A DNA stretch of 64,000 nucleotides. Origin: Enterobacter vonholyi (GTDB taxonomy: Bacteria; Pseudomonadota; Gammaproteobacteria; Enterobacterales; Enterobacteriaceae). The stretch spans positions 304,518 through 368,517 of the forward strand of contig NZ_VTUC01000037.1 in NCBI RefSeq assembly GCF_008364555.1, written 5' to 3'. Every line of letters starts with the position of its first letter. The first letter of the stretch is position 1. Under the pieces are notes generated by a model that made no database searches, was not told the DNA's origin, and saw only the letters and a list, made by a program, of their open reading frames with translations. The position numbers and the translations under genes are program-made. Shown here piece by piece: positions 9,787 through 21,222 of this stretch.

Positions 9787-11763
9787 ATGTCTGACGACAT
9801 GTCTTCTTTTTCGCCTTCGTCAGCGGGCGAACAGGGTGTACTACGTTCTATGCAGGAGGTTGCGATGAGCTCCGAGGAAGCCAGCAAGATGCTGCGCACT
9901 TACAATATTGCCTGGTGGGGCAATAACTATTACGACGTCAACGAACTGGGCCACATCAGCGTCTGCCCGGATCCGGACGTCCCTGAAGCGCGCGTGGATC
10001 TCGCGAAGCTGGTTAAAGCCCGTGAAGCTCAGGGCCAGCGTTTGCCTGCACTGTTCTGCTTCCCGCAGATCCTGCAACATCGCCTGCGTTCGATTAACGC
10101 CGCGTTTAAGCGCGCGCGTGAATCCTACGGTTATAAAGGTGACTACTTCCTGGTTTACCCGATCAAGGTGAACCAGCACCGCCGCGTAATTGAATCTCTG
10201 ATCCACTCCGGCGAGCCGCTGGGCCTGGAAGCGGGTTCCAAAGCGGAACTGATGGCAGTTCTGGCGCATGCGGGCATGACCCGTTCAGTGATCGTCTGTA
10301 ACGGCTATAAAGACCGTGAATACATTCGTCTGGCGCTGATTGGTGAGAAGATGGGCCACAAGGTCTATCTGGTTATCGAAAAGATGACCGAAATCGCCAT
10401 CGTGCTGGAAGAAGCCGAGCGTTTGAACGTGGTGCCACGCCTTGGCGTGCGTGCGCGTCTGGCGTCGCAGGGTTCCGGCAAATGGCAGTCCTCCGGCGGC
10501 GAAAAATCCAAGTTCGGCCTGGCGGCAAACCAGGTACTGCAGCTGGTGGAAATCCTGCGCGAGCGCGGTCGTCTGGACAGCATTCAGCTGCTGCACTTCC
10601 ACCTCGGCTCGCAGATGGCCAATATTCGCGACATCGCCACCGGCGTGCGTGAATCGGCGCGTTTCTACGTTGAGCTGCACAAGCTTGGCGTGAATATTCA
10701 GTGCTTCGATGTGGGCGGCGGCCTGGGCGTGGACTATGAAGGCACCCGCTCGCAGTCTGACTGCTCCGTGAACTACGGCCTGAACGAATACGCGAATAAC
10801 ATCATCTGGGCGATCGGCGATGCCTGTGAAGAGAACGGCCTGCCGCACCCGACGGTGATCACCGAATCCGGTCGCGCGGTGACCGCGCACCATACGGTGC
10901 TGGTCTCGAACATCATCGGCGTTGAGCGCAGCGAAACCACCGAAGCGACACCGCCGGCAGACGATGCGCCGCGTTCCCTGCAGAGCATGTGGGAAACCTG
11001 GCAGGAGATGCACGAGCCGGGCACGCGTCGTTCCCTGCGCGAATGGCTGCACGACAGCCAGATGGACCTGCACGATATTCACGTGGGCTATTCTTCAGGC
11101 ACCTTCAGCCTGCAGGAGCGCGCGTGGGCGGAGCAGCTCTATCTGAACATGTGCCATGAAGTGCAGAAACAGCTCGACCCGAGCAACCGCGCGCACCGTC
11201 CGATTATCGACGAGCTGCAGGAGCGTATGGCGGATAAGATTTACGTCAACTTCTCGCTGTTCCAGTCGATGCCGGATGCCTGGGGTATCGATCAGCTGTT
11301 CCCGGTTCTGCCGCTGGAAGGGCTGAACCACGCCCCGGAACGTCGCGCGGTGCTGCTGGACATTACCTGCGATTCCGACGGTGCTATCGACCACTATGTT
11401 GACGGCGACGGTATCGCAACGACAATGCCAATGCCGGAATACGACCCGGAGAACCCGCCGATGCTGGGCTTCTTTATGGTCGGCGCGTATCAGGAGATCC
11501 TCGGCAACATGCATAACCTGTTCGGTGATACCGAAGCGGTGGACGTGTTCGTGTTCCCTGACGGCAGCGTGGAAGTTGAGCTGTCCGATGAAGGGGACAC
11601 CGTGGCAGACATGCTGGAATACGTTCAGCTGGATCCGAAAACCCTGCTGACGCAGTTCCGCGATCAGGTGAAAAACACCGGTCTGGACGACGCGCTCCAG
11701 CAGCAGTTCCTGGAAGAGTTTGAAGCGGGTCTGTACGGATACACGTATCTGGAAGACGAGTAG
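9787..11763 (+). CDS. speA: biosynthetic arginine decarboxylase
   Basis: PLP-dependent decarboxylase that turns arginine into agmatine, the first step of the agmatine route to putrescine completed by speB downstream. The start [17 protein letters not shown] gives 658 residues as in E. coli. The PLP lysine lies in [10 protein letters not shown] near residue 127; the phosphate-binding loop is [13 protein letters not shown]. The C-terminal catalytic block [13 protein letters not shown] is present. It is separated from speB by a REP element and a strong hairpin. Confidence 0.98.
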   Translation: MSDDMSSFSPSSAGEQGVLRSMQEVAMSSEEASKMLRTYNIAWWGNNYYDVNELGHISVCPDPDVPEARVDLAKLVKAREAQGQRLPALFCFPQILQHRLRSINAAFKRARESYGYKGDYFLVYPIKVNQHRRVIESLIHSGEPLGLEAGSKAELMAVLAHAGMTRSVIVCNGYKDREYIRLALIGEKMGHKVYLVIEKMTEIAIVLEEAERLNVVPRLGVRARLASQGSGKWQSSGGEKSKFGLAANQVLQLVEILRERGRLDSIQLLHFHLGSQMANIRDIATGVRESARFYVELHKLGVNIQCFDVGGGLGVDYEGTRSQSDCSVNYGLNEYANNIIWAIGDACEENGLPHPTVITESGRAVTAHHTVLVSNIIGVERSETTEATPPADDAPRSLQSMWETWQEMHEPGTRRSLREWLHDSQMDLHDIHVGYSSGTFSLQERAWAEQLYLNMCHEVQKQLDPSNRAHRPIIDELQERMADKIYVNFSLFQSMPDAWGIDQLFPVLPLEGLNHAPERRAVLLDITCDSDGAIDHYVDGDGIATTMPMPEYDPENPPMLGFFMVGAYQEILGNMHNLFGDTEAVDVFVFPDGSVEVELSDEGDTVADMLEYVQLDPKTLLTQFRDQVKNTGLDDALQQQFLEEFEAGLYGYTYLEDE

Positions 11764-11771
11764 TCGTTGAT

Positions 11772-11838
11772 GCCCGGTGGCGCTGCGCTTACCGGGCCTA
11801 CGAATGTAGGCCGGATAAGGCGAAGCCGCCTTCCGGCA
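11772..11838. repeat. REP pair after speA
   Basis: Two facing palindromes, GCCCGGTGGCGCTGCGCTTA-type and GCCGGATAAGGCGAAGCCG-type, of the enterobacterial REP/BIME kind. Such elements lie at 3' ends of genes and may protect mRNA. Confidence 0.8.
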
Positions 11839-11907
11839 GAATGCTATACTCACTTGAACCCGTATGCATTACCGGCGATAATTCGCCCTAATAAGCGATT
11901 TACGAAT

Positions 11908-11953
11908 CAATCCCTTCCTCGTCGGGTTTAACGACGCGGAGGGGATTTTTTTT
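11908..11953 (+). terminator. terminator or attenuator between speA and speB
   Basis: AATCCCTTCCTCGTCG pairs with CGACGCGGAGGGGATT around a short loop and is followed by eight T. It ends 40 bp before the speB start, so speB likely has its own promoter or reads through. Confidence 0.7.
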
Positions 11954-11993
11954 CATCTGTTTTTAATGTATCGACTTTAAAAGAGGTCAGGAC

Positions 11994-12914
11994 ATGAGCA
12001 CTTTAGGTCATCAGTACGATAACTCTCTGGTATCTAACGCGTTTGGTTTTTTACGCCTTCCGATGAACTTCCAGCCGTACGACAGCGACGCTGACTGGGT
12101 GATCACCGGTGTGCCGTTCGATATGGCGACATCTGGCCGCGCGGGTGGTCGTCACGGCCCGGCGGCGATCCGTCAGGTTTCCACTAACCTGGCCTGGGAG
12201 CACAACCGCTTCCCGTGGAACTTCGACATGCGCGAGCGCCTGAACGTGGTGGACTGCGGTGACCTGGTGTATGCCTTCGGCGACGCGCGTGAGATGAGCG
12301 AAAAGCTGCAGGCCCACGCCGAGAAGCTGCTGGCTGCCGGTAAGCGCATGCTCTCCTTCGGCGGCGACCACTTCGTGACCCTGCCGCTGCTGCGCGCCCA
12401 CGCGAAGCACTTCGGTAAAATGGCGCTGGTACACTTTGATGCGCATACCGACACCTACGCGAACGGCTGTGAGTTTGACCACGGCACCATGTTCTTTACC
12501 GCGCCGAACGAAGGTCTGATCGACCCGAACCACTCCGTGCAGATCGGTATTCGCACCGAGTTCGACAAAGATAACGGCTTCACCGTGCTGGATGCGGGCC
12601 AGGTTAACGACCGCGGCGTTGATGACATCCTCGCTCAGGTGAAGCAGATTGTGGGTGATATGCCCGTGTATCTGACCTTCGACATCGACTGCCTGGATCC
12701 GGCTTTTGCACCGGGTACCGGTACGCCGGTTATCGGCGGCCTGACCTCAGACCGCGCCATCAAGCTGGTGCGCGGCCTGAAGGATCTGAACATTGTCGGG
12801 ATGGACGTGGTGGAAGTGGCGCCTGCCTATGACCAGTCCGAGATCACTGCGCTGGCCGCAGCGACCCTGGCACTGGAAATGCTCTACATTCAGGCTGCTA
12901 AAAAAGGCGAATAA
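11994..12914 (+). CDS. speB: agmatinase
   Basis: Manganese ureohydrolase that splits agmatine into putrescine and urea. The 306 residues carry the three arginase-family signatures [19 protein letters not shown] and [16 protein letters not shown], which hold the metal-binding His and Asp residues. Together with speA it forms the arginine-to-putrescine path. A bidirectional terminator follows. Confidence 0.98.
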   Translation: MSTLGHQYDNSLVSNAFGFLRLPMNFQPYDSDADWVITGVPFDMATSGRAGGRHGPAAIRQVSTNLAWEHNRFPWNFDMRERLNVVDCGDLVYAFGDAREMSEKLQAHAEKLLAAGKRMLSFGGDHFVTLPLLRAHAKHFGKMALVHFDAHTDTYANGCEFDHGTMFFTAPNEGLIDPNHSVQIGIRTEFDKDNGFTVLDAGQVNDRGVDDILAQVKQIVGDMPVYLTFDIDCLDPAFAPGTGTPVIGGLTSDRAIKLVRGLKDLNIVGMDVVEVAPAYDQSEITALAAATLALEMLYIQAAKKGE

Positions 12915-12937
12915 GCCTCGCCTGGCGTGAAAAAAAA

Positions 12938-12953
12938 CCTCTCTATTGAGAGG
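12938..12953. terminator. bidirectional terminator speB / porin
   Basis: CCTCTC-TATT-GAGAGG with seven A before and six T after it; it can serve both converging genes. Confidence 0.85.
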
Positions 12954-12966
12954 TTTTTTATTGCCT

Positions 12967-14235
12967 TTAGAACACGTTAAACGGGTATTCCACGTAAGCG
13001 CGGATCTCGTCCCCGCCCACGTTGTACTCGCTGGCATTGCTGGAGACGCGCAGCACGGAGTAGCGCAGTTTAAGCTTCAGATCCTTAGCCGGACCATCCT
13101 GCACCTGGTACTGGATCTGGTTAAACCACTCGTGCTCTTTGCCGTTGCTGGTTTCAGAGGTTTTGATGTTATCGCCACGCACGTAGGCGGTGGTCCAGCT
13201 CAGGCCCGGTAAGCCAAGGCCGCTAAAGTCCAGACCGTAGGAAGCCTGCCATGAACGTTCATCTTCGCCGTTAAAATCTGACCAGTAGGAGTTCGCCAGC
13301 CAGATGGTGTTACCGCCGTCACCCACGCCGCCCTTGTCACGATAGCCGCCGTAGTTGTAGCCGGTACTGCCGCTGCTCTGCTGGTACGCTACTTTGAACG
13401 TGTGAATATCCCAGATGTAGCTCGCCGCCAGGCTCCAGATAGCGTTGCTGCGGCCCGTATCGAGGCTGTCCGCGTAACCCTGGTCGAGACGGGAGTTATA
13501 GCCGTTGAAGTCGAGCACCAGCTGCTGCCCGGTGCTGAACGGCTGCTTGAAGTTCAGGCCCAGGTACTGCTTGTTCATCACCTCTTCATTATGAGAGGCG
13601 TAAAGCGCGCCGCTGAACTGGTCGTTAAACTGGTAGCTCGCGCCGCCGAAGGAGAGGCTCTTCAGTCCGCTGTCGTGGCGATCGTCACTTTTACGCTGCT
13701 CGTCGGTGAAATAACCGGCGTTGATTTCCAGACCGTCGATCTCTTTTGAGGTCAGCATGGCGCCGGTGTAGCTTTCAAACAGCAGGCGAGAGCTGTCGGC
13801 ATTGACGATGGGCAATTCAGGACGCTGATTCCCGTAGCTCAGTACGGTATTCGAGATGCGCATTTTGGCGGTTGCGCCAAACTTTGCCAGATCGGATTTT
13901 GCCCGGCCGTCGTCTTCCTGCTTAAAGAAGTCGATGCCGCCTGCGCCGCTCTTGCCGCGACCGCCGTCCAGGCGCACGCCGTATTGAGCAATACCGTCCA
14001 CTCCAAAGCCCACCAGCCCTTCGGTATAGCCGGATGCAAACGTGGCGATGATCCCCTGACCCCATTCGGCTTTGTCCTGCTGGCCCTGATGGTAGTCGCG
14101 GCTGATATACGCATTGCGGAAAAACAGATCCAGACGGCTGTCGTCAATAAAACCCTGGCTGTCGGATTGCTGGCTTGCAGCGGCAGGTAATGCGGCAAAT
14201 AAGCTTAAAGCAACTAATGATAATTCTTTTTTCAC
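12967..14235 (-). CDS. OprD family outer-membrane porin
   Basis: A 422-residue exported protein: signal peptide MKKELSLVALSLFAALPAAA with cleavage after ASQQ region, then alternating amphipathic beta strands and the terminal aromatic residue (VEYPFNVF) needed for outer-membrane assembly. Sequence features such as FIDDSRLDLFFRNAYISRDY and GQGIIATFASGYTEG are typical of OprD/DcaP-like specific porins that pass amino acids, peptides or small acids. The substrate cannot be read from sequence. It is single-gene, convergent with speB. E. coli K-12 has no such gene at this spot, so it is lineage specific. Confidence 0.9.
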   Translation of the reverse strand: MKKELSLVALSLFAALPAAASQQSDSQGFIDDSRLDLFFRNAYISRDYHQGQQDKAEWGQGIIATFASGYTEGLVGFGVDGIAQYGVRLDGGRGKSGAGGIDFFKQEDDGRAKSDLAKFGATAKMRISNTVLSYGNQRPELPIVNADSSRLLFESYTGAMLTSKEIDGLEINAGYFTDEQRKSDDRHDSGLKSLSFGGASYQFNDQFSGALYASHNEEVMNKQYLGLNFKQPFSTGQQLVLDFNGYNSRLDQGYADSLDTGRSNAIWSLAASYIWDIHTFKVAYQQSSGSTGYNYGGYRDKGGVGDGGNTIWLANSYWSDFNGEDERSWQASYGLDFSGLGLPGLSWTTAYVRGDNIKTSETSNGKEHEWFNQIQYQVQDGPAKDLKLKLRYSVLRVSSNASEYNVGGDEIRAYVEYPFNVF

Positions 14236-14419
14236 GGAGGGAACGTCTCTGTCTGGATATATTAATTTGAATAACTGCGGAGGTGATAATTACCGGAAAA
14301 AGTGACCTTTGCAATAATTATGTGACCAGACATTTCAATGCCATAGGGCAGATTTGGCGGGGCTTTCAGGGGTGTTATCGATACGTGCTGTTAAGTTAAC
14401 AATTCATGCGAAATAAAAA

Positions 14420-14437
14420 GGAGGCAAAACTGCCTCC
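14420..14437 (-). terminator. loiP terminator
   Basis: GGAGGCA/TGCCTCC perfect stem just after the loiP stop; on the minus strand it runs into TTTTTATTT. Confidence 0.8.
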
Positions 14438-14445
14438 TTCTGAAA

Positions 14446-15204
14446 TTATTTAATTCCGTCTGCGGCCATACGGTCGCGAATATGCTGCGCGCGTTCTTCT
14501 GAGGCCGGGTGATCGTCAAACATGGAGCTTTGGCGTCCGGCTTCCAGCTTGGCCAGTTTTTCGAAGCTGGTGGCTAAGCCTGATGGATTAATGCCGCGTT
14601 TGCGCAACAGATCGTAGGAGTAGTCATCCGCCTCGGACTCCTGACGCTGTGAGAACTGAGAGTTAACCAGCTTTTCACCCACGTCCCCAAGCTGTGACTG
14701 CGACAGGCTGCCAACGATACCGCCTGCAGAGGCCGCCGCTGCGCGGATGGCATTGGTGCCCAGGGCAACCTGCATCCCTTTCTTCACGTGGCCCAGGGCA
14801 ACGTGGCCCATTTCATGGCCGATAACCGCTTCCACTTCATTGTCGGTCATCATGTCCATCAGTCCGCTGTAAACGCGGATACAGCCGTTCGCCATCGCGA
14901 AGGCGTTGACGTCTTTCGCCATGTACACCTTGTAGTTCACCGGCTGGCCGTTGATGTTGTCGCCCAGCGCGGAAGCAATCTTATTCAGACGCTGCGTGTA
15001 GGTACTGTTGGCCGGCGCAAGCGTGGCTTTTCCGTCCATATCTTTACAGGCCTGGTCGCTCAGCGCTTTCACCTGCGCATCGCTCAGGGAATAGGCCTGA
15101 AAGGCCTCTGCCCCTGACGTCATCAGACCGTTAGAATCCATATTCTGACAGCCGCTCAGCAGGAGCGTTGTACCCAGGGCCAGCACTATTGCACGCATTT
15201 TCAT
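14446..15204 (-). CDS. loiP: outer-membrane metalloprotease LoiP
   Basis: M48-family zinc protease attached to the outer membrane. The start MKMRAIVLALG gives 252 residues as in E. coli; 16 upstream residues are ignored since the lipoprotein signal begins here. The lipobox is LLLSGC. The zinc motif is VIGHEMGHVALGH (HExxH) with a distal glutamate in ESEADDYSYDLL. In E. coli LoiP cleaves substrates on low osmolarity and works with YfgC (BepA). Divergent from tktA. Confidence 0.96.
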   Translation of the reverse strand: MKMRAIVLALGTTLLLSGCQNMDSNGLMTSGAEAFQAYSLSDAQVKALSDQACKDMDGKATLAPANSTYTQRLNKIASALGDNINGQPVNYKVYMAKDVNAFAMANGCIRVYSGLMDMMTDNEVEAVIGHEMGHVALGHVKKGMQVALGTNAIRAAAASAGGIVGSLSQSQLGDVGEKLVNSQFSQRQESEADDYSYDLLRKRGINPSGLATSFEKLAKLEAGRQSSMFDDHPASEERAQHIRDRMAADGIK

Positions 15205-15476
15205 GAGGTTGCTTCCGTACTCGTTAATCTGAATAAAATCCGAAAAGGTCACCGTCAGCGAAGCCGGTGTCGGGCTAAGTATAAGGAATATCTACAGGGC
15301 CGGGCGAGTAGATTGCGCAACATGCGAGCATGATCCAGAGATTTCTTAAGCTGCAAAAGAATGGTCCATGTACATGGCATGCCGCTTGGGTTACATTGTT
15401 GGCACTTTTTTCCGGCGTAGCCCAAAACGCGCTGTCGTCAAGGGCATGGCCTTTAACAGTCCGATCTGGAGTTAAA

Positions 15477-17468
15477 ATGTCCTCACGTAAAGAGCTTGCT
15501 AATGCTATTCGTGCGCTGAGCATGGACGCAGTTCAGAAAGCCAAATCCGGCCACCCAGGGGCCCCTATGGGTATGGCTGATATCGCCGAAGTCCTGTGGC
15601 GTGATTTCCTGAACCACAACCCGCAGAACCCGTCATGGGCTGACCGCGACCGCTTCGTGCTGTCCAACGGCCACGGCTCTATGCTGATCTATAGCCTGCT
15701 GCACCTCACCGGCTACGATCTGCCAATTGAAGAGCTGAAAAACTTCCGTCAGCTGCACTCCAAAACTCCAGGTCACCCGGAAGTGGGCTACACCGCTGGC
15801 GTAGAAACCACCACCGGCCCGCTGGGTCAGGGTATTGCTAACGCCGTGGGTATGGCGATTGCAGAGAAGACCCTGGCGGCGCAGTTCAACCGTCCTGGTC
15901 ACGACATCGTTGACCACTTCACCTACGCGTTCATGGGCGACGGCTGCATGATGGAAGGCATTTCTCACGAAGTGTGCTCCCTGGCAGGTACCCTGAAGCT
16001 GGGTAAACTGGTTGCGTTCTATGACGACAACGGTATCTCCATCGACGGTCACGTTGAAGGCTGGTTCACCGACGACACCGCAGCACGTTTCGAAGCCTAC
16101 GGCTGGCACGTTGTGCGTGGCGTTGATGGTCACGATGCTGACTCGATTAAACGTGCAGTAGAAGAAGCGCGCGCGGTGACGGACAAGCCGTCCCTGCTGA
16201 TGTGCAAAACCATCATCGGCTTCGGTTCACCGAACAAAGCGGGTACGCACGACTCCCACGGCGCGCCGCTGGGCGATGCAGAAATCGCACTGACCCGCGA
16301 AGCGCTGGGCTGGAAACACCCTGCATTTGAAATCCCATCCGAGATCTACGCTCAGTGGGATGCAAAAGAAGTAGGCCAGGCGAAAGAAGCGGCCTGGAAC
16401 GAGAAGTTCGCTGCTTACGCGAAAGCCTTCCCACAGGAAGCGGCTGAATTCACCCGTCGTATGAAAGGTGACATGCCGTCTGACTTCGACGCGAAAGCGA
16501 ACGAGTTTATCGCTAAGCTGCAGGCGAACCCGTCTAAAATCGCGAGCCGTAAAGCGTCTCAGAATGCGATTGAAGCGTTCGGCCCATGGCTGCCAGAATT
16601 CCTGGGTGGCTCCGCTGACCTGGCGCCATCTAACCTGACTCTGTGGTCTGGTTCTAAGCCAATCAACGAAGATACTGCCGGTAACTACATCCATTACGGT
16701 GTACGTGAATTCGGTATGACCGCGATTGCCAACGGTATCTCCCTGCACGGCGGTTTCCTGCCGTACACCTCTACCTTCCTGATGTTTGTTGAATATGCCC
16801 GTAACGCCGTGCGTATGGCGGCGCTGATGAAACAGCGTCAGGTAATGGTCTACACCCACGACTCCATCGGTCTTGGCGAAGACGGCCCAACTCACCAGCC
16901 GGTAGAGCAGGTGGCTTCCCTGCGCGTGACCCCGAACATGAGCACATGGCGTCCATGTGACCAGGTTGAATCCGCGGTGGCGTGGAAATACGGCGTTGAG
17001 CGTAAGGACGGTCCAACCGCGCTGATCCTCTCCCGTCAGAACCTGGCGCAGCAGGAGCGTACCCCTGAGCAGTTGGCGAACATCGCTCGCGGTGGTTACG
17101 TGCTGAAAGATTGCACGGGCCAGCCTGAGCTGATCTTCATCGCTACCGGTTCTGAAGTTGAGCTGGCTGTTGCCGCATGGGAAAAACTGACTGCCGAAGG
17201 CGTGAAGGCGCGCGTGGTCTCCATGCCGTCTACCGATGCGTTCGACAAGCAGGATGCCGCTTACCGTGAATCCGTTCTGCCTAAAGCGGTTTCCGCACGT
17301 GTGGCAGTGGAAGCGGGTATCGCTGACTACTGGTTCAAATACGTGGGCCTGAACGGTGCCATCGTCGGTATGACCACCTTCGGTGAGTCTGCTCCGGCAG
17401 AGCAGCTGTTCGAAGAGTTCGGCTTCACCGTTGAGAACGTTGTCGCGAAAGCGAAAGAACTGCTGTAA
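15477..17468 (+). CDS. tktA: transketolase 1
   Basis: Thiamine-diphosphate enzyme that moves two-carbon units in the pentose phosphate pathway. The start [19 protein letters not shown] gives the standard 663 residues; the 49 residues open upstream are not homologous. The ThDP-binding motif is [14 protein letters not shown], and catalytic surroundings [14 protein letters not shown] and [15 protein letters not shown] are intact. It sits near epd, pgk and fbaA, which share its substrates, but is closed off by a REP pair. Confidence 0.98.
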   Translation: MSSRKELANAIRALSMDAVQKAKSGHPGAPMGMADIAEVLWRDFLNHNPQNPSWADRDRFVLSNGHGSMLIYSLLHLTGYDLPIEELKNFRQLHSKTPGHPEVGYTAGVETTTGPLGQGIANAVGMAIAEKTLAAQFNRPGHDIVDHFTYAFMGDGCMMEGISHEVCSLAGTLKLGKLVAFYDDNGISIDGHVEGWFTDDTAARFEAYGWHVVRGVDGHDADSIKRAVEEARAVTDKPSLLMCKTIIGFGSPNKAGTHDSHGAPLGDAEIALTREALGWKHPAFEIPSEIYAQWDAKEVGQAKEAAWNEKFAAYAKAFPQEAAEFTRRMKGDMPSDFDAKANEFIAKLQANPSKIASRKASQNAIEAFGPWLPEFLGGSADLAPSNLTLWSGSKPINEDTAGNYIHYGVREFGMTAIANGISLHGGFLPYTSTFLMFVEYARNAVRMAALMKQRQVMVYTHDSIGLGEDGPTHQPVEQVASLRVTPNMSTWRPCDQVESAVAWKYGVERKDGPTALILSRQNLAQQERTPEQLANIARGGYVLKDCTGQPELIFIATGSEVELAVAAWEKLTAEGVKARVVSMPSTDAFDKQDAAYRESVLPKAVSARVAVEAGIADYWFKYVGLNGAIVGMTTFGESAPAEQLFEEFGFTVENVVAKAKELL

Positions 17469-17479
17469 TCGCCGTTTTG

Positions 17480-17560
17480 CCCGGTGGCGCTACGCTTACC
17501 GGGTCTACAAATGGCTCGAAAGTAGGCCGGGTAAGCGCTAGCGCGCCACCCGGCTTTTTT
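17480..17560. repeat. REP pair after tktA
   Basis: Two REP-type palindromes, GCCCGGTGGCGCTACGC-type and GGCCGGGTAAGCGCTAGCGC-type, followed by seven T; may end tktA transcription. The remaining sequence to 17793 is the epd promoter region. Confidence 0.8.
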
Positions 17561-17582
17561 TGCGTCATTATTCCACCTAAAA

Positions 17583-17598
17583 TGTGACGCAAGTCATA
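17583..17598 (+). promoter_or_regulatory. CRP site upstream of epd
   Basis: TGTGACGCAAGTCATA matches TGTGA-N6-TCACA at nine of ten fixed bases, about 200 bp before epd. CRP control of epd-pgk is known in E. coli. Confidence 0.6.
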
Positions 17599-17655
17599 TA
17601 GCTCGCTTATTCATCTGGACAGACATTCCTTTTATTCCCCGATTCGCTTATTCTT

Positions 17656-17672
17656 GCTGAAGCGTTTCAGTC
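17656..17672 (+). promoter_or_regulatory. Cra (FruR) site upstream of epd
   Basis: GCTGAAGCGTTTCAGTC is a near-palindromic match to the Cra consensus TGAAWCGNTTHA. Cra represses glycolytic genes when fructose phosphates are low, which suits the epd-pgk-fbaA operon. Confidence 0.65.
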
Positions 17673-17793
17673 GATTAAATGTTCGACAATTGACCAATCA
17701 ATCGCAGTTTGTGACAGCAAGGATTCCCCTTCGGGCGTAGCTGGATTACTCTTTCAGCCACCTCAAACTCAGGGATTGCTTTGCAGGAGATCT

Positions 17794-18813
17794 ATGACCG
17801 TACGCGTAGCGATTAATGGCTTCGGTCGCATCGGGCGTAACGTGGTTCGTGCTTTGTATGAATCCGGACGTCGGGCGGAAATAACCGTGGTGGCAATCAA
17901 TGAACTGGCGGATGCTGCGGGCATGGCGCATTTATTGAAGTATGACACCAGCCACGGACGTTTCGCCTGGGATGTGCGCCAGGAAAGAGATCTGCTTTTT
18001 GTGGGTGACGACGCTATTCGTGTTCTGCATGAGAACAGCATTTCCGGGCTACCCTGGCGTGAACTGAGTGTGGATGTCGTGCTTGACTGTACCGGTGTTT
18101 ATGGCAACCGCGAACACGGCGAAGCGCATCTGACTGCAGGCGCGAAAAAAGTCCTGTTTTCTCATCCCGGCAGTAATGACCTCGACGCGACAGTCGTGTT
18201 TGGCGTCAACCAGCATGAGCTGCTGGCCGAACACCGCATTGTTTCCAACGCCTCCTGTACCACCAACTGCATTATTCCGGTCATCAAACTGTTAGACGAT
18301 GCGTATGGCATTGAATCCGGCACCGTGACCACGATTCATTCCGCCATGCACGATCAGCAGGTTATCGACGCCTACCATCCGGATTTACGACGCACTCGCG
18401 CGGCGAGCCAGTCAATCATTCCGGTGGATACAAAACTGGCGGCAGGGATCACCCGAATTTTTCCGCAGTTTAATGACAGGTTTGAAGCGATTGCCGTGCG
18501 TGTTCCAACGATTAACGTCACTGCAATCGACCTTAGCGTGACGGTGAAAAAACCTGTAAAAGCCTGTGAAGTCAACCTGTTGCTGCAAAAAGCGGCACAG
18601 GGGGCATTTCATGGTATAGTTGACTATACGGAATTACCGTTGGTCTCAGTAGATTTTAACCACGACCCGCACAGCGCCATCGTCGATGGCACGCAAACGA
18701 GGGTCAGTGGGGCACACCTTATCAAGACGCTGGTCTGGTGTGATAACGAATGGGGCTTTGCTAACCGAATGCTCGACACCACGTTAGCAATGGCCGCTCA
18801 AGGTTTCAGGTAA
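17794..18813 (+). CDS. epd: erythrose-4-phosphate dehydrogenase
   Basis: NAD-dependent enzyme oxidising erythrose 4-phosphate to 4-phosphoerythronate, feeding pyridoxine synthesis. A GAPDH relative of 339 residues with NAD motif [13 protein letters not shown] at residues 7-19 and catalytic cysteine in [10 protein letters not shown]. Start at [14 protein letters not shown] because the six residues upstream are not conserved. First gene of the epd-pgk-fbaA cluster; pgk follows after 49 bp. Confidence 0.97.
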   Translation: MTVRVAINGFGRIGRNVVRALYESGRRAEITVVAINELADAAGMAHLLKYDTSHGRFAWDVRQERDLLFVGDDAIRVLHENSISGLPWRELSVDVVLDCTGVYGNREHGEAHLTAGAKKVLFSHPGSNDLDATVVFGVNQHELLAEHRIVSNASCTTNCIIPVIKLLDDAYGIESGTVTTIHSAMHDQQVIDAYHPDLRRTRAASQSIIPVDTKLAAGITRIFPQFNDRFEAIAVRVPTINVTAIDLSVTVKKPVKACEVNLLLQKAAQGAFHGIVDYTELPLVSVDFNHDPHSAIVDGTQTRVSGAHLIKTLVWCDNEWGFANRMLDTTLAMAAQGFR

Positions 18814-18862
18814 GGCGCATCGTGCGTCTGCAAAACTTTAAGAATCAACGAGAGGATTCACC

Positions 18863-20026
18863 ATGTCTGTAATTAAGATGACCGATCTGGATCTGGCTGG
18901 TAAACGCGTTTTCATCCGTGCCGATCTGAACGTACCGGTTAAAGATGGCAAAGTGACCAGCGACGCGCGTATCCGTGCATCTCTGCCAACCATCGAACTG
19001 GCTCTGAAGCAGGGCGCGAAAGTGATGGTCACCTCCCACCTGGGGCGTCCAACTGAAGGCGAGTACAACGAAGAGTTCTCTCTGCTGCCAGTGGTTAATT
19101 ACCTGAAAGACAAACTGTCCAACCCGGTTCGCCTGGTGAAAGATTACCTGGACGGCGTTGAAGTGGCTGCCGGTGAACTGGTTGTTCTGGAAAACGTTCG
19201 CTTCAACAAAGGCGAGAAGAAAGACGACGAAACCCTGTCCAAAAAATACGCTGCACTGTGCGACGTATTCGTGATGGATGCCTTCGGTACTGCTCACCGT
19301 GCACAGGCGTCAACCCACGGTATCGGTAAATTCGCAGACGTAGCGTGTGCCGGTCCTCTGCTGGCTGACGAACTGGAAGCGCTGGGTAAAGCACTGAAAG
19401 AACCAGCTCGTCCGATGGTGGCTATCGTTGGTGGTTCTAAAGTTTCTACCAAACTGACCGTTCTGGATTCCCTGTCTAAAATCGCTGACCAGCTGATCGT
19501 TGGCGGTGGTATCGCGAACACCTTCGTTGCCGCTCAGGGCCACAACGTGGGCAAATCTCTGTACGAAGCAGACCTGGTTGACGAAGCCAAACGCCTGCTG
19601 GGCACCTGCGATATCCCGGTTCCAACTGACGTTCGCGTCGCGACCGAGTTCTCCGAAACCGCAACCGCGACCCTGAAATCTGTAAACGACATCAAAGATG
19701 AAGAGCAGATTCTGGACCTGGGCGACGTTTCTGCACAGAAATTGGCTGAAATCCTCAAAAACGCAAAAACTATCCTGTGGAACGGTCCTGTTGGCGTGTT
19801 CGAATTCCCGAACTTCCGCAAAGGTACTGAAATCGTTGCTAACGCTATCGCAGACAGCGAAGCGTTCTCTATCGCAGGCGGTGGTGACACCCTGGCAGCA
19901 ATCGACCTGTTCGGTATCGCTGACAAGATCTCCTACATCTCCACTGGTGGCGGTGCATTCCTGGAATTCGTGGAAGGCAAAGTACTGCCAGCAGTAGCAA
20001 TGCTCGAAGAGCGCGCTAAGAAGTAA
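18863..20026 (+). CDS. pgk: phosphoglycerate kinase
   Basis: Glycolytic enzyme that transfers phosphate from 1,3-bisphosphoglycerate to ADP. Full 387 residues with the N-terminal signature [17 protein letters not shown], substrate site SHLGRPTEG, and nucleotide site GGGDTLAA and [10 protein letters not shown]. Codon choice is that of a highly expressed gene. It lies between epd and fbaA, with an internal hairpin before fbaA. Confidence 0.99.
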   Translation: MSVIKMTDLDLAGKRVFIRADLNVPVKDGKVTSDARIRASLPTIELALKQGAKVMVTSHLGRPTEGEYNEEFSLLPVVNYLKDKLSNPVRLVKDYLDGVEVAAGELVVLENVRFNKGEKKDDETLSKKYAALCDVFVMDAFGTAHRAQASTHGIGKFADVACAGPLLADELEALGKALKEPARPMVAIVGGSKVSTKLTVLDSLSKIADQLIVGGGIANTFVAAQGHNVGKSLYEADLVDEAKRLLGTCDIPVPTDVRVATEFSETATATLKSVNDIKDEEQILDLGDVSAQKLAEILKNAKTILWNGPVGVFEFPNFRKGTEIVANAIADSEAFSIAGGGDTLAAIDLFGIADKISYISTGGGAFLEFVEGKVLPAVAMLEERAKK

Positions 20027-20035
20027 GCCATTCAA

Positions 20036-20053
20036 GGGCAGGGAAACCTGCCC
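20036..20053 (+). terminator. hairpin between pgk and fbaA
   Basis: GGGCAGG-GAAA-CCTGCCC followed by AATTTT. With the weak T run it probably attenuates or sets the mRNA ratio rather than stopping all transcription. Confidence 0.6.
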
Positions 20054-20118
20054 AATTTTCAGCGCGCTTTTAAGAGCTCGCACCTTTTCTAACGGCCGAA
20101 GATACAGGACTAAGCAAC

Positions 20119-21198
20119 ATGTCTAAAATTTTTGATTTCGTAAAACCTGGCGTTATCACTGGTGATGACGTACAGAAAGTGTTCCAGGTAGCTAAAGAAA
20201 ACAACTTCGCTTTGCCAGCAGTTAACTGCGTGGGTACCGACTCCATCAACGCCGTACTGGAAACTGCAGCTAAAGTTAAAGCTCCAGTTATCGTTCAGTT
20301 CTCTAACGGCGGCGCTGCGTTCATCGCAGGTAAAGGCGTGAAAACTGACATTCCTCAGGGTGCTGCAATCCTGGGCGCTATCTCTGGTGCGCACCACGTT
20401 CACCAGATGGCTGAACACTACGGTGTTCCAGTTATCCTGCACACTGACCACTGCGCGAAGAAACTGCTGCCGTGGATCGACGGTCTGCTGGACGCGGGTG
20501 AAAAACACTTCGCGGCAACCGGTAAGCCACTGTTCTCTTCTCACATGATCGACCTGTCTGAAGAGTCACTGCACGAAAACATTGAAATCTGCTCTAAGTA
20601 CCTGGCGCGCATGGCCAAAATGGACATGACCCTGGAAATCGAACTGGGCTGCACCGGCGGTGAAGAAGACGGCGTGGACAACAGCCACATGGACGCTTCT
20701 GCCCTGTACACCCAGCCAGAAGACGTTGATTACGCTTACACCGAGCTGAGCAAAATCAGCCCACGCTTCACCATCGCAGCGTCCTTCGGTAACGTACACG
20801 GCGTTTACAAACCAGGTAACGTGGTTCTGACCCCGACCATCCTGCGTGATTCTCAGGAATACGTGTCTAAGAAACACAACCTGCCGCACAACAGCCTGAA
20901 CTTCGTCTTCCACGGCGGTTCCGGTTCTTCTGCTCAGGAAATCAAAGACTCCGTAAGCTACGGCGTAGTGAAAATGAACATCGATACCGATACCCAGTGG
21001 GCAACCTGGGACGGTATCCTGCAGTACTACAAAGCGAACGAAGCTTACCTGCAGGGCCAGCTGGGCAACCCGAAAGGCGAAGACCAGCCGAACAAGAAAT
21101 ACTACGATCCACGCGTATGGCTGCGCGCTGCTCAGACGTCCATGGTGACCCGTCTGGAGCAGGCTTTCAAAGAACTGAACGCGATCGACGTTCTGTAA
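20119..21198 (+). CDS. fbaA: class II fructose-bisphosphate aldolase
   Basis: Zinc-dependent aldolase cleaving fructose 1,6-bisphosphate in glycolysis and forming it in gluconeogenesis. 359 residues with metal-site motifs VILHTDHCAKK and LEIELGCTGGEEDGVDN, and the phosphate loop FHGGSGSS. Last gene of the epd-pgk-fbaA group, ending at a strong terminator. Confidence 0.99.
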   Translation: MSKIFDFVKPGVITGDDVQKVFQVAKENNFALPAVNCVGTDSINAVLETAAKVKAPVIVQFSNGGAAFIAGKGVKTDIPQGAAILGAISGAHHVHQMAEHYGVPVILHTDHCAKKLLPWIDGLLDAGEKHFAATGKPLFSSHMIDLSEESLHENIEICSKYLARMAKMDMTLEIELGCTGGEEDGVDNSHMDASALYTQPEDVDYAYTELSKISPRFTIAASFGNVHGVYKPGNVVLTPTILRDSQEYVSKKHNLPHNSLNFVFHGGSGSSAQEIKDSVSYGVVKMNIDTDTQWATWDGILQYYKANEAYLQGQLGNPKGEDQPNKKYYDPRVWLRAAQTSMVTRLEQAFKELNAIDVL

Positions 21199-21222
21199 TT
21201 TGAGCTGCTAACAGCATCAGAA

